DNA of 64,000 bases from Streptomyces flavidovirens DSM 40150 (GCF_000429085.1 NZ_AUBE01000025.1:29396-93395), one strand, 5' to 3'; shown: positions 1 through 8,425, counted from the first letter of the stretch. The notes: generated by a model from the sequence alone, not told the origin. A program made the numbers and translations.

Positions 1-1
1 G

Positions 2-196
2 TACGCGACGCTGCTGCGGCGGGTGCTCGCTGGGGCGGAGGAGGAAGCGGAGGCGGAGGCTGCTGCGGTGGCGGCGGCCGGTGCTGGTGCGGTGGCGGGT
101 GCAGGTGCCGGTGCTGGTGCGGTGGCCGGTGCGGGTGCGGTGGCGGTCGTCCCCGTTCCGGCTCCTGATGCGGACGGGGAGAAGGTCAGCGGGTGA
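2..196 (+). CDS. C-terminal end of an unidentified protein (partial)
   Basis: Only the last 64 codons lie in the window; this frame is open from the window edge to a TGA at 194-196. The visible part starts with a short amphipathic stretch (YATLLRRVLAGAEEE), continues as an Ala/Gly/Val-rich low-complexity tail of repeated AGAG and AVAGAG units, and ends in a polar PDADGEKVSG. Such tails are common at the C-termini of GC-rich actinomycete proteins and carry no family signal, so no function is assigned. Its 3' end overlaps the 3' end of the converging pseudogene by 11 bp. Confidence 0.5.
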   Translation, partial: YATLLRRVLAGAEEEAEAEAAAVAAAGAGAVAGAGAGAGAVAGAGAVAVVPVPAPDADGEKVSG

Positions 197-1383
197 GGGC
201 GCGCTGGGCCTCGTAGAGGTTGGGCGGGTGTACGGAAGTGGGGCATCCGTACGCCTCCAGGCGGCTGTGCAGAGGCCCGGTGAAATCGGGGACGTCGGTC
301 TGGTCGAACTCCCTCACCTCGCTGATGCCGACGGTCGCGCTGTACGGGGCGATGGTGTCGATCCTGACCAGGCCGGCGCGGGCGTTGGTGACGGTCACGT
401 TCCAGTGGGTGAACCGGGCGCCGTAGAGCGGACCGGCGGAGGCGTCGCCGCCGTGGCGGCCGTTGTTGTTCACCGTGATCTCCGTGCGGACGTTGGCGAA
501 CGGCATGCCGCGGTGGGTGTCGAAGGTGCCCATGTGCATGACGCCGCGTGACCAGACGTTGTAGCTGGACAGGCCTTCTACGTTGATGCCGTGGAGCTGG
601 GTGCCCGTGGGGGGTGGGGTGGTGCGCTGCGCGATGGTGAAGTCCTCGACGAGGTCGTCGTGGGAGCCTTCGCGGCAGAAGTACGGGTGGTGTGAGCCGC
701 GGCCTTCGACGCGCGTGCGGCGGAGCGTGCAGGCGGAGGCGGCGACCAGGCCGAAGCCGTTGTCGACGTGGCGGACGGTGACGTCCTCGGCCCAGCAGTC
801 GTACGCGCACTGGAAAGTGACGCCGTTGTAGCCCTTGTCGAGGAGGTGCGGGGCCTGCGGCGTCTCGACCGCTTCCAGGGTGAGGCCTTCCACGCCGGAG
901 CCGGTGAGGGGGGTGGTGAGGGTGGTGAGTCTCGGGTCCCACTCGGGGCGGATGTCGAGCGGCAGGGGGCGTTCGAGGGTGAGTGTGGTGCCGGTGACGC
1001 GGGTGATGCGTACGGGCCATTCGTACGGGACGTAGCTCGTCAGCTTGGTCTTGTCGTCCCAGCTGCCGGCGCCGCGCAGGACGACGTTGCTGTGGCCGAT
1101 GCGGATGACGTCGTCGATGCGGTACGTGCCGGGCGGGACGAGGACGGTGCCGCCGCCGCGGGCGCCGGCGGCGGCCAGGGCGCGGTTGATCGCGGGGGCG
1201 GCGTCGGCGGAGTTGTCGGGCTTGGCGCCGTGGTGAGGACGTTGGCCACTACGGGGTGGTGGGGGGCGGGGAGCTTCGGCGGGCGGTGCCGTGCGCTGGG
1301 GTGGGGGTGGTTGCCGCTGCTAGGGCTATCGCGGTGATCAGGCCGAGTCTGGTGATGGTTTGTTGACCTTGACCTTGACCCAT
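186..1383 (-). pseudogene. secreted pectate-lyase-like (right-handed beta-helix) protein, frameshifted
   Basis: The gene would encode a secreted beta-helix protein of the Pectate_lyase_3 / glycosyl hydrolase 55 type, acting on an extracellular polysaccharide. The start is ATG at 1381-1383 behind a GGAGG six bases upstream, and gives a signal peptide (MGQGQGQQTITRLGL then a hydrophobic AIALAAATT). That frame stops at 1249. A VVANVL segment follows in a second frame, and the body (GAKPDNSADAAPAINRAL, then parallel-helix-like sequence to the stop at 186) is in a third. Families of this type normally read VV.V.DFGAKGDG here, so the pieces belong together and are broken by two small indels, one in a C-rich run near 1250 and one near 1235. 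This is either a real pseudogene or two sequencing errors in homopolymers. Confidence 0.7.
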
Positions 1384-1803
1384 ACTTCGCCTCCAAGTAT
1401 GTGAACGGTGTTCATATGTGCGTCGGCGGCGAGCATGCCACGGGGTGGGGGCGGGCGGAAGGGGGTTGGAGCTTCGGGGGCGGTGCCGCGCCGGGGCGTC
1501 TCCTCGGGCGTCGAACGTTCGGGTAGGTGCTGGTTCGTTCGCGGTGGTTGCGTTCAACGCCCTGCGGGGAGCGCCCCGACACGTCCCCTCCCCGGCGGCC
1601 AGGCAGGCGAGGCGGGGTCGGGCGCGGTCGCGTGCCGTCGGTGGGCGGGCCTGGGGTCACCAGTTGGTGCGACCGATCGGATGCAGGGGTCTCCCCCGTC
1701 CGGATGACCTCATGGCGTGTGCCGCTGACGAGTGCCCGCGGGGTGAGGTGGAGTCAGACCCCGTCAGGCCCCACCCGTCACGTACGTAACAGGAGAGCGA
1801 AAC
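1384..1803. other. divergent intergenic region
   Basis: These 420 bases separate the frameshifted gene (leftward) from the small secreted protein (rightward) and must hold both promoters. Apart from the 13-bp inverted repeat near the left gene and an ACGTACGT-like motif just before the AGGAGAG ribosome binding site at the right end, I see no gene. The frames that are open here have no coding character. Confidence 0.4.
1402..1414. promoter_or_regulatory. inverted repeat upstream of the pectate-lyase-like gene
   Basis: TGAAC-GGT-GTTCA is a perfect 5-bp inverted repeat 18 bases upstream of the start codon and next to the ribosome binding site. Its position suits a repressor operator, but no cognate regulator is visible nearby. 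Confidence 0.3.
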
Positions 1804-2220
1804 ATGCTTCGTCGCGTCGCTATCACCCTCGTCGGCATCACCGCCGCCGGCTTCATGGCAGCCGGCCCCGCTGCCGCCGCCACCATGGACGACGGCAGGC
1901 CCTACAAGTCCAACCGCTACGACGCCAAGAAGGCCCACGGGGAGGTCGACGCCCTCAACATCGGCGGCCGCAAGGGCATCACCAAGGCCCACGGCTCCTT
2001 CTCCTCGCGCGAGAAGCACCACGGCGAGCACGTCGAGAAGGGCCACAAGGGCTCCAAGGGGTACAAGAGCTACAGCCACCACGAGGGGGGAGAGTACGGG
2101 GAGTTCGGCTTCGTCAACATCGGCGGCCGCAACGGCATCACCAAGCTCCACGCCGCCCACGCCTCGGGCGAGGAGCACCACGAGGGCCACGCCCACAAGG
2201 GCCACCGCGACAAGGACTGA
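1804..2220 (+). CDS. small secreted His/Lys-rich protein with two internal repeats
   Basis: This 138-residue protein has a clear Sec signal peptide (basic MLRR, hydrophobic stretch to about residue 20, likely cleavage after the Ala run at 22-27). The mature part is very hydrophilic and rich in His, Lys and Gly. It contains two copies of one unit, around residues 50-78 and 104-131, with the core NIGGR-K/N-GITK-A/L-H followed by a His/Glu-rich stretch. There is no Cys, so it is not a chaplin or a disulfide-bonded protein. The paired short motifs and the His clusters suggest surface assembly or metal binding, but I do not recognise the family. The start is supported by AGGAGAG eight bases upstream. 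A strong hairpin follows the stop. Confidence 0.75.
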   Translation: MLRRVAITLVGITAAGFMAAGPAAAATMDDGRPYKSNRYDAKKAHGEVDALNIGGRKGITKAHGSFSSREKHHGEHVEKGHKGSKGYKSYSHHEGGEYGEFGFVNIGGRNGITKLHAAHASGEEHHEGHAHKGHRDKD

Positions 2221-2247
2221 CGAAAGCCGGCGAGCTGTCGCCGCATT

Positions 2248-2286
2248 CGAACGGCCCCGCCTCCAACGTGGAGGCGGGGCCGTTCG
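2248..2286. terminator. bidirectional terminator hairpin
   Basis: A perfect 17-bp stem (2248-2264 with 2270-2286) and a 5-base loop lies between the converging secreted-protein and YbjN genes. It is very GC-rich and has no long T-run, as is usual in Streptomyces. Confidence 0.8.
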
Positions 2287-2291
2287 GCAGG

Positions 2292-2792
2292 TCAGTCGGG
2301 CCGTTGGGTCAGGTGCGTGAACGCTTCCAGGTTTCTCGTCGACTCGCCGCGCGACACCCGCCACGCGTACTCCTTGCGGATCGCGCTCGCGAAGCCCAGT
2401 TCCAGCAGCGTGTTGAAGCTGCCGTCCGCCGCCTCCAGAACGCTCCCCAGCAAGCGGTCCACGTCGCCGGGAGTGACCGCTGACAGCGGCAGCTTGCCGG
2501 TCAGGTAGATGTCGCCGAGGCTGTCGATCGCGTAACTCAGCCCGTACAGGCGCAGATTGCGCTCCAGCAGCCAGCGGTGCACCGCCGCGTCGTTCTCGTC
2601 CGGGTGGCGGATCACGAAGGCGTTGATGGAGAGGGAGTGGCGACCGACGATCAAGGAGCACGTCGTGGAGAGCTTGCGGGTGCCGGGGAGTTTCACCACG
2701 TACGAGCCGGGCTCAGGACTCTCCCACTCCAGCTCCGCGTCCTTCAGCGTCTGCTCTAGCGTCTCGATGCCCTGCTGCTGCGCGTCAGCCAT
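2292..2792 (-). CDS. YbjN domain-containing protein
   Basis: This 166-residue cytoplasmic protein matches the YbjN family, which has a type III secretion chaperone-like alpha/beta fold. The recognisable features are the start MADAQQQGIETLEQTLKDA, the strand-rich middle (YVVKLPGTRKLSTTCSLIVG) and the RHPDEN...LLERN segment. Its ATG overlaps the last codons of mshA by 8 bp (ATGGCTGA), so the two are probably translationally coupled. Actinobacterial genomes commonly keep this gene beside mshA, which suggests a role in mycothiol or redox physiology; that role is inference, because the family has no defined reaction. Confidence 0.85.
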   Translation of the reverse strand: MADAQQQGIETLEQTLKDAELEWESPEPGSYVVKLPGTRKLSTTCSLIVGRHSLSINAFVIRHPDENDAAVHRWLLERNLRLYGLSYAIDSLGDIYLTGKLPLSAVTPGDVDRLLGSVLEAADGSFNTLLELGFASAIRKEYAWRVSRGESTRNLEAFTHLTQRPD

Positions 2793-4131
2793 GGTGCGAG
2801 CGTACGCGACGGCGGTGTTCGTGCATCGCGGCCGTGTACACGTCGGCCGTGGCGGACGCGGCGGTGTCCCAGCCGAAGGACTGGGCGTGGCGGGCGGCCG
2901 CCGCGCCCATCCGGTCCGCCAGGCCCGGTTCGTCGATGAAGCGCCGCAGCGCGCGGGCGTATCCGGCCGGGTCGTGGCCCTCGACGAGGATGCCGGTCTG
3001 CCCGTCCCGTACGGCTACCGGAAGGCCGCCGACCGCCGCCGCGACGACGGGCGTGCCGGACGCCTGGGCCTCTATCGCGACCAGGCCGAACGATTCGCTG
3101 TAGGAGGGCATGACCAGCGCGGAGGCCGCCCGGAACCAGTCCGCCAGACGGTCCTGGCCGACGGGCGGGCGGAAGCGTACGACGTCGGCGATGCCCAGGC
3201 GGGCCGCCAGCTTCTGCAGGCCCTCCGGCTTGGCGAGGCCGCTGCCGCTCGGTCCGCCGACGACCGGTACGACGATTTTCGAGCGCAGCGACGGGTCGTT
3301 GTCGAGGAGCACGGCTACCGCTCGCAGGAGTATGTCCGGGGCCTTGAGCGGCTGGATGCGGCCCGCGAAGAGCGGGATGAACGCGTCCTGGGGGAGGTCC
3401 AGGCGGTGGCGGGCCGCTGCCCGGCCGTCGGCAGGGCGGAAGCGGTCCAGGTTCACGCCGGGGTGTACGACGGCGATCTTGCCGGGGTCGGCCTCGTAGA
3501 AGCGGGCCAGTTCGTCCGCCTCCTCCGCCGTGTTGGCGATGAGGCGGTCCGCCGCCCGTACGATCTGCGTCTCGCCGATGACGCGCGCGGCCGGCTCGGG
3601 GGTGTCGCCCGCCGCCAGCGCGGCGTTCTTGACCTTCGCCATGGTGTGCATGGCGTGGACGAGGGGCGCGCCCCAGCGTTCGGCGGCGAGCCAGCCGACG
3701 TGTCCGGAGAGCCAGTAGTGGGAGTGGACGAGGTCGTAGTAGCCGGGTCGCTGGCCGGCCCAGGCCTGCATCACGCCGTGCGTGAAGGCGCAGAGCTGGG
3801 CGGGCAGCTCCTCCTTGGCCAGGCCCTCGTACGGACCCGCGTCGACGTGGCGGACCAGCACGCCGGGCGACAGCTCGACGCTGGGCGGCAGGCCGCCCGT
3901 GGTCGCGCGGGTGAAGATCTCGACCTCTATGTTGATGGCGGCTAGGCGCTTGGCGAGCTCGACGATGTAGACGTTCATGCCGCCCGCGTCGCCCGTCCCC
4001 GGCTGGTGCAGCGGGGAGGTGTGGACGCTGAGCATGGCGATCCGGCGCGGCTTGCGGTGGTGGCCGCCGGGCAGCCGGAGGCGGGGCGGCGTCGCCAGTG
4101 TGCCGGCGAGTCGGGAGACGTACTGGCTCAC
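2785..4131 (-). CDS. mshA: MshA, D-inositol-3-phosphate glycosyltransferase
   Basis: MshA transfers N-acetylglucosamine from UDP-GlcNAc to 1L-myo-inositol-1-phosphate, the first committed step of mycothiol synthesis. The 448-residue protein has the GT4 (GT-B) layout: an N-terminal acceptor domain with the signature HTSPLHQPGTGDAGGMNVYI, and a C-terminal nucleotide-sugar domain with VVGGPSGSG and the E-x7-E region PSYSESFGLVAIEAQASG. I chose the GTG start at 4129-4131 (VSQYVSRLAG) because it follows GAGGAGG by about 10 bases and matches the N-terminus I recall for the family; upstream codons in frame look non-coding. The gene is first in an operon with the YbjN gene. A sigma-R-like promoter lies about 70 bp upstream. 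Confidence 0.96.
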   Translation of the reverse strand: MSQYVSRLAGTLATPPRLRLPGGHHRKPRRIAMLSVHTSPLHQPGTGDAGGMNVYIVELAKRLAAINIEVEIFTRATTGGLPPSVELSPGVLVRHVDAGPYEGLAKEELPAQLCAFTHGVMQAWAGQRPGYYDLVHSHYWLSGHVGWLAAERWGAPLVHAMHTMAKVKNAALAAGDTPEPAARVIGETQIVRAADRLIANTAEEADELARFYEADPGKIAVVHPGVNLDRFRPADGRAAARHRLDLPQDAFIPLFAGRIQPLKAPDILLRAVAVLLDNDPSLRSKIVVPVVGGPSGSGLAKPEGLQKLAARLGIADVVRFRPPVGQDRLADWFRAASALVMPSYSESFGLVAIEAQASGTPVVAAAVGGLPVAVRDGQTGILVEGHDPAGYARALRRFIDEPGLADRMGAAAARHAQSFGWDTAASATADVYTAAMHEHRRRVRSHHG

Positions 4132-4199
4132 GTCGACGGATCCTCCTCGCTCGGGACATGGCAGGGCGAGGGCGCGCGGTCCGCCCTCCGTTGAGCCCA

Positions 4200-4227
4200 A
4201 ACAGCGGAATGACCCCCTCCAATTTCC
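4200..4227 (-). promoter_or_regulatory. candidate sigma-R type promoter of mshA
   Basis: On the minus strand GGAAAT (4222-4227) is followed after 19 bases by GTT (4200-4202). Sigma-R promoters have GGAAT, about 18 bases, GTT, and mshA is known to be controlled by sigma-R in S. coelicolor. The element lies inside an inverted repeat (AGCGGAA/TTCCGCT), so a similar -35 also faces the divergent methyltransferase gene. Spacing is one base longer than consensus. Confidence 0.45.
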
Positions 4228-4261
4228 GCTTTGCCAAATCATTACTTCGGCTGCCTCAACC

Positions 4262-4289
4262 TTTACCGGGCCGCGCGGGCGTTTACCCT
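4262..4289 (+). promoter_or_regulatory. candidate leaderless promoter of the methyltransferase gene
   Basis: TTTACC (4262-4267), 16 bases, then TACCCT (4284-4289) resemble a vegetative -35/-10 pair. The -10 ends six bases before the ATG, so the transcript would begin at or next to the start codon. No ribosome binding site is visible, which agrees with leaderless translation. Confidence 0.4.
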
Positions 4290-4295
4290 CGCTTC

Positions 4296-5102
4296 ATGGC
4301 CTCCCGCACCTCCCCCGCGCGCCCGGTCGGCGCCGTCACCCGCGGGACGACCAACCCCAACCGCCTGCGCCGCATGGACCGCTGGATCGCCGCCGCGCAC
4401 GGCCCTGAGCTGCGACGCAGCAGCGATCCTGTCGCGGTCGACCTCGGGTACGGGGCCGCGCCCTGGACCGCCGTCGAGCTGCTCGGCCGGCTGCGTACCG
4501 CCGCACCCGCCACCGAGGTCGTGGGCATCGAGATCGAACCGGCCCGCGTCGCCGCCGCGAAGCCGTACGAGCGGCTGGGCCTCGCCTTCCGGCACGGCGG
4601 CTTCGAGGTGCCCCTGCCCGACGGCCGCCGCCCCGCCCTGATCCGGGCGGCGAACGTGCTGCGCCAGTACGACGAAGGGGAGGTCGCCGCCGTCTGGGCG
4701 CGGCTGTGCGGACGGCTGGCGCCCGGCGGGCTGCTGGTCGAGGGGACGTGCGACGAGATCGGGCGGCGGCACGTGTGGGTCGCGCTGGGGGCGGAGGGGC
4801 CGCGGACGGTTACGTTCGCGACGCGGCTGGGGTCGCTGGAGCGGCCTTCCGACCTCGCGGAGCGGCTGCCGAAGGCGCTGATCCACCGCAATGTGCCGGG
4901 CGAGCCGGTGCACGCCTTCCTGCGGGACTTCGACCGGGCGTGGGCGGCGGCCGCTCCGTACGCCTCGCTCGGCGCCCGGCAGCGCTGGATCAAGGCCGTG
5001 CGCGATCTGTCGGCGGACTGGCCGCTGGCGGACGGGGAGCGGCGGTGGCGGCAGGGCGAAGTCACGGTGAACTGGGCCGCTCTCCAGCCGCGCACCGGCT
5101 GA
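4296..5102 (+). CDS. class I SAM-dependent methyltransferase (substrate unknown)
   Basis: The 268-residue protein has the glycine-rich SAM-binding motif I (VAVDLGYGAAPWTAVEL, about residues 46-62), an acidic loop after the second strand (VVGIEIEPARV) and a motif around ALIRAANVLRQYDEGEVAAVW, as expected of a Rossmann methyltransferase. The C-terminal third (DFDRAWAAAAPYASLGARQRW) is family-specific and does not reveal the substrate. The ATG at 4296 fits the conserved N-terminus and lies just after a -10-like hexamer without a Shine-Dalgarno sequence. It is divergent from mshA across 164 bp. The fold is confident; the substrate is not. Confidence 0.85.
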   Translation: MASRTSPARPVGAVTRGTTNPNRLRRMDRWIAAAHGPELRRSSDPVAVDLGYGAAPWTAVELLGRLRTAAPATEVVGIEIEPARVAAAKPYERLGLAFRHGGFEVPLPDGRRPALIRAANVLRQYDEGEVAAVWARLCGRLAPGGLLVEGTCDEIGRRHVWVALGAEGPRTVTFATRLGSLERPSDLAERLPKALIHRNVPGEPVHAFLRDFDRAWAAAAPYASLGARQRWIKAVRDLSADWPLADGERRWRQGEVTVNWAALQPRTG

Positions 5103-5248
5103 AACGGTTTTGGACCTACTCGGAAGAGTGGTGGACAGGGGGAACGCGGCGGGCCGGCTGTTCGTCAGAAACCTGTGAGTGGGGGCTCTGTCGTTTTCAC
5201 GGACGACATGGCAGCATCACGGCATCGCACCTAAGTTACTGACGGTAA

Positions 5249-5270
5249 ATCACATGCGGGGCCATGTGAT
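5249..5270. promoter_or_regulatory. inverted repeat upstream of the NlpC/P60 gene
   Basis: ATCACATG-CGGGGC-CATGTGAT is a perfect 8-bp inverted repeat ending 26 bases before the start codon. It is followed by a short GGATCCGG duplication. It could be an operator or a 5' UTR hairpin; I cannot assign a regulator. Confidence 0.4.
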
Positions 5271-5296
5271 GAGGGATCCGGGATCCGGGGGAGCTT

Positions 5297-6337
5297 GTGA
5301 ACCGACGTCGCAGCGCCGCGACCGCGATCGCGCTGGTCTGCGCCCTGACCGTGCTGGCCGCACCTGGACAGGCGTACGCGGACCCCAAGCCGCCGAGGAG
5401 TGAGCAGATCCTCCAGGCGGTACGCGGCGAGATAGACGCCCTTTACCGCAAGGCCGCGGCGGCCACGGACGCGTACAACCTCGCCGAGGAGCGCGCCGAC
5501 AAGCAGTCGTCCGAGATCGTGAAGCTGGCCAGGGAGATCGTCGAGGGCCAGAAGAGGATCGACCGGCTGAAGAAGCAGGTGGGGGCGGAGGCCCGCGCCC
5601 AGTACCGCACCGGCGGGCTGCCGCCCGAGGCGCAGATGATGCTCAGCGGCGACCCGCAGCATTTCCTGGACGGGGCGGGCCGCATCCGTGAGGGCCAGCA
5701 GGCGGCCGCGGGGCTTCTCGGCGAACTGTCGCGGACCCAGGCCGACTTGGAGGCGTACACCAAGGACGCGACCGCCCAGTGGCAGAGGCTGGAGTCCAGC
5801 CGTAAGAAGAAGGAAGCGGCGAAGAAGGAGATCAAGAAGCAGATCGCCGCCGCCGAGAAGCTGGAGTCGACGCTGGAGAAGGAGGAGCGGGCGCGGCTCC
5901 TCACGATGGAGCAGGAGGCGCAGTTCAGAGCCCAGACCGCCTGGCTCGACTCCGGCGTGCTCCGGGGCGCCGCCGGCAAGGCGACGAAGGGCGGCGCGGC
6001 GGCTGTCGCCTACGCGACGGCGCAGATCGGCAAGCCGTACGTCTGGGGGGCCGAGGGTCCGGGCTCCTTCGACTGCTCGGGGCTGACGTCGCAGGCGTGG
6101 CTCGCGGGCGGACGCGCCATACCGCGCACGTCGCAGGAGCAGTGGAAGCGGCTGCCCCGCGTCGACGTGCGGGACATGCGGCCCGGCGACCTGATCGTCT
6201 ACTTCGACGACGCCAGCCACATCGGGATGTACGTGGGCGACGGCGCGATGGTGCACGCGCCCCGCCCCGGCCGGAACGTGACGATCGCCGGGGCCGGTTC
6301 GATGCCGATTCTGGGAGTCGTACGTCCGGACAAGTGA
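5297..6337 (+). CDS. secreted NlpC/P60 peptidoglycan endopeptidase with coiled-coil N-terminus
   Basis: The 346-residue exported enzyme is predicted to cut stem peptides in the cell wall. A signal peptide (MNRRR, hydrophobic core, AYA|DP near residue 28) is followed by a long charged coiled coil (about 38-215) and a C-terminal NlpC/P60 domain. The catalytic Cys260 lies in FDCSGLT, His308 in SHIGMYV, and a third polar residue (His320) in MVHAP. The architecture matches mycobacterial RipA-like and Streptomyces septal or germination hydrolases, in which the coiled coil is thought to regulate access. The GTG start follows GGGGGAG closely. No ydaO/c-di-AMP riboswitch consensus is visible upstream, unlike some other Streptomyces wall hydrolase genes. 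Confidence 0.92.
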   Translation: MNRRRSAATAIALVCALTVLAAPGQAYADPKPPRSEQILQAVRGEIDALYRKAAAATDAYNLAEERADKQSSEIVKLAREIVEGQKRIDRLKKQVGAEARAQYRTGGLPPEAQMMLSGDPQHFLDGAGRIREGQQAAAGLLGELSRTQADLEAYTKDATAQWQRLESSRKKKEAAKKEIKKQIAAAEKLESTLEKEERARLLTMEQEAQFRAQTAWLDSGVLRGAAGKATKGGAAAVAYATAQIGKPYVWGAEGPGSFDCSGLTSQAWLAGGRAIPRTSQEQWKRLPRVDVRDMRPGDLIVYFDDASHIGMYVGDGAMVHAPRPGRNVTIAGAGSMPILGVVRPDK

Positions 6338-6572
6338 AGCCGGGCGCGCGGGGGTCGCGAGGGGCCGTACGGGTGGCCGGGGGCGTGATGTTCGTCATGG
6401 CGCGGGAAGCCGCCGATGCCGCCGGATGCGTTGCGGGAGGCGGCATACGGCCGCGGCCGGCTTTCCGCACGGCATTCCGCCGGAGTGCCCGGTAACGCTA
6501 TGGTCCCCGTTTGGCGGAACGTCGATCGTCGTGCCGCCGCACCCTCGGGGGGAGGGAAGGAAACCGAAACCG

Positions 6573-7931
6573 ATGCCCGTACCCGTACCGCGGCAGCGTG
6601 AGAGTCCGGCCGTGGAACACGGTCAGGCCGTCCTGCCGAAACAGCAGGCCGGGAGCAGCATGGAGAGCGCGTCAGCCCCGGCCGTCGCGGGTCCCGCCGC
6701 CCCGGCCGCCCCCGTCGTGTCCGCGAACAGCACCGACCTCACCCTGCTGGTGATCGAGAACGATCCGGCGGGGACGTTCACCGTGCCCTCGCTGCTCGAC
6801 GCCGCCGGCACCCGTGTCCGTATCCGCACCGCCCGGAACCTCACCGAGGCCGAACGGCTGCTCACGGACGACGTGCACTGCATCCTGCTCGACCTGGCCC
6901 TGCCCGCCCCCACCTCCGGACCCTCCGCGGAGACCGGCGACGACGGCGAGAACGGGGACCGGCTGGCCACGCTGCGGCACGTGCTGCGCCTCGCGCCCCG
7001 GCACGCCGTGCTGGCTCTGACCTCCGAGACGGACGCCGAGCGGGCCGCCGAGGCGGTGCGCGTCGGCGCGCAGGACTACCTCTTCCGCGACGAGCTCGAC
7101 GGGCGCCAGCTCAGCCGGGCCATCCGGTACGCCGTGGAGCGCAAGCGCGCCGACACCGCGCAGCACAAGCTGGCCGAGTCGCGGCTGCGCGCCCAGGAGA
7201 ACGCCCGCCTGGAGCGCGGCCTGCTGCCCACCCCGCTGCTGGAGGGCTCGAACCTGCGCTTCGCCTCCCGCTACCGGCCCGGACGCTCCCGCGCGCTGCT
7301 CGGCGGCGACTTCTACGACACGGTCCGCACCTCCGACGGCACGGTCCACGCGATGATCGGCGACGTCTGCGGCCACGGCCCGGACGAGGCCGCCCTCGGT
7401 GTGGAACTGCGCATCGCGTGGCGCGCCCTGACCTTCGCGGGACTGTGCGGCGACGAGCTGCTGTCCACGCTCCAGCAGGTCCTGGAACACGAGCGGGAGA
7501 GCGAGGAGATCTTCGCGACGCTCTGCACGGTCGACATCGCGCCGGACGGACGGCGGGCCGGACTGTGCCTGGCCGGCCACCCGTCACCGCTGATAGCGCG
7601 CCAGGGCAGGGCCGCGCAGCTTCTCCCGTACGAGGACGGGGGCCCCGCGCTCGGCCTGCTGCCCCGCGCCCGCTGGTCGCGCCGGCAGGTCGAGCTGGGC
7701 GGTTCGTGGAGCCTGATGATGTACACGGACGGCCTGATCGAGGGCCGGGTCGGCCCGCCCGGCTCGAAGCAGCGGCTCGGCCAGGACGGGATGGTCGAGA
7801 TGATCAACCGCCAGCTGGCGGCCGGACTCAGCGGCGAGGCCCTGCTGGAGGCCGCGGTCACCGAGGCACGGGACCTCAACGGCGGTGAACTGACCGACGA
7901 CGTGGCGCTGGTGCTCCTGGACCGGGGCTGA
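6573..7931 (+). CDS. response-regulator-like protein with PP2C/SpoIIE phosphatase output (RsbU type)
   Basis: The 452-residue protein joins an N-terminal receiver-like domain (about 50-175, LTLLVIENDPAGTF and CILLDLALPAPTS, with an insertion after the central Asp strand) through a helical linker (KLAESRLRAQENARLERGLLP) to a SpoIIE phosphatase domain. The phosphatase has the metal motifs GGDFYD, MIGDVCGHGPDEA, MYTDGLIEGR and LTDDVALVLL. Proteins of this design dephosphorylate anti-anti-sigma factors and so activate alternative sigma factors; the target here is unknown and no anti-sigma partner is adjacent. ATG at 6573 was chosen over an upstream in-frame ATG because GGAGGGAAGG precedes it and the earlier part looks non-coding. 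The 235-base gap before it is GC-rich with nothing else recognisable. Confidence 0.88.
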   Translation: MPVPVPRQRESPAVEHGQAVLPKQQAGSSMESASAPAVAGPAAPAAPVVSANSTDLTLLVIENDPAGTFTVPSLLDAAGTRVRIRTARNLTEAERLLTDDVHCILLDLALPAPTSGPSAETGDDGENGDRLATLRHVLRLAPRHAVLALTSETDAERAAEAVRVGAQDYLFRDELDGRQLSRAIRYAVERKRADTAQHKLAESRLRAQENARLERGLLPTPLLEGSNLRFASRYRPGRSRALLGGDFYDTVRTSDGTVHAMIGDVCGHGPDEAALGVELRIAWRALTFAGLCGDELLSTLQQVLEHERESEEIFATLCTVDIAPDGRRAGLCLAGHPSPLIARQGRAAQLLPYEDGGPALGLLPRARWSRRQVELGGSWSLMMYTDGLIEGRVGPPGSKQRLGQDGMVEMINRQLAAGLSGEALLEAAVTEARDLNGGELTDDVALVLLDRG

Positions 7932-7954
7932 GGCAGCCGCCCGCCCGCTGCGGT

Positions 7955-8308
7955 CTAGCGTCCGCCGTTGTACGGCCCGTACGGACCGTCGCTGCTGCTG
8001 CCGCCGCCCCTGCGCCCGCCACCGCCGCCACCCGAGACCTGCTTGATCGCGGGCCGTACGTCGACCATGAAGACGATGGTCGCGATCAGACCGGCGATCT
8101 GCAGGAACAGCATCGGGACGAAGAGGTTCACGGCGACCGTGACGCCCAGCAGGACCAGCCAGAAGACCTTGGTCTGCTTGTCGGTGGCGCGGTACGCGTC
8201 CTCGCGGGCCGTCGCGGCGAAGAACAGCGCGACCACGGCGAGGAGGAGCATGGCGAGGTTGAGCAACGACAACAAAGTGCCGAATCCCTGGAGCAACATG
8301 CTGTACAC
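7955..8308 (-). CDS. DUF2516 family membrane protein
   Basis: This is a small protein (117 residues from the GTG, 114 from the internal ATG at 8299) with two or three hydrophobic helices: LLSLLNLAMLLLAVVALFFAA, then FWLVLLGVTVAVNLFVPMLFL and IAGLIATIVFMVDV. It ends in a Gly/Arg/Ser-rich tail (GGGGGGRRGGGSSS and a PYGPYNGGR end). This pattern is the DUF2516 family, conserved in Streptomyces with no known function. The ATG at 8299 is a plausible alternative start, since the only Shine-Dalgarno-like sequence (AGGCGG) sits better for it. It converges with the phosphatase gene 23 bases away. Confidence 0.8.
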   Translation of the reverse strand: MYSMLLQGFGTLLSLLNLAMLLLAVVALFFAATAREDAYRATDKQTKVFWLVLLGVTVAVNLFVPMLFLQIAGLIATIVFMVDVRPAIKQVSGGGGGGRRGGGSSSDGPYGPYNGGR

Positions 8309-8355
8309 CGCCTAGAGAGTGGATGAGCGCCTCGCGGCCAAGGTACCCGGACAAC

Positions 8356-8385
8356 GAGCCGGACACCCATAAAGGTGCCCGGCTC
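8356..8385 (-). terminator. hairpin after the HbhA-like gene
   Basis: GAGCCGGACACC (8356-8367) pairs with GGTGCCCGGCTC (8374-8385) with one mismatch and a 6-base loop. It lies just downstream of the minus-strand HbhA-like gene. Confidence 0.55.
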
Positions 8386-8425
8386 GCGCCCGTACAGCCC
8401 TGATCGCCTGCTCGCCTTGTTTGTC

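Noticed and set aside
5103..5296. ydaO-type c-di-AMP riboswitch before the NlpC/P60 gene
   Set aside because: The conserved helices and GGGTAAACC-like segments of the riboswitch are absent; only a simple 8-bp inverted repeat is present.
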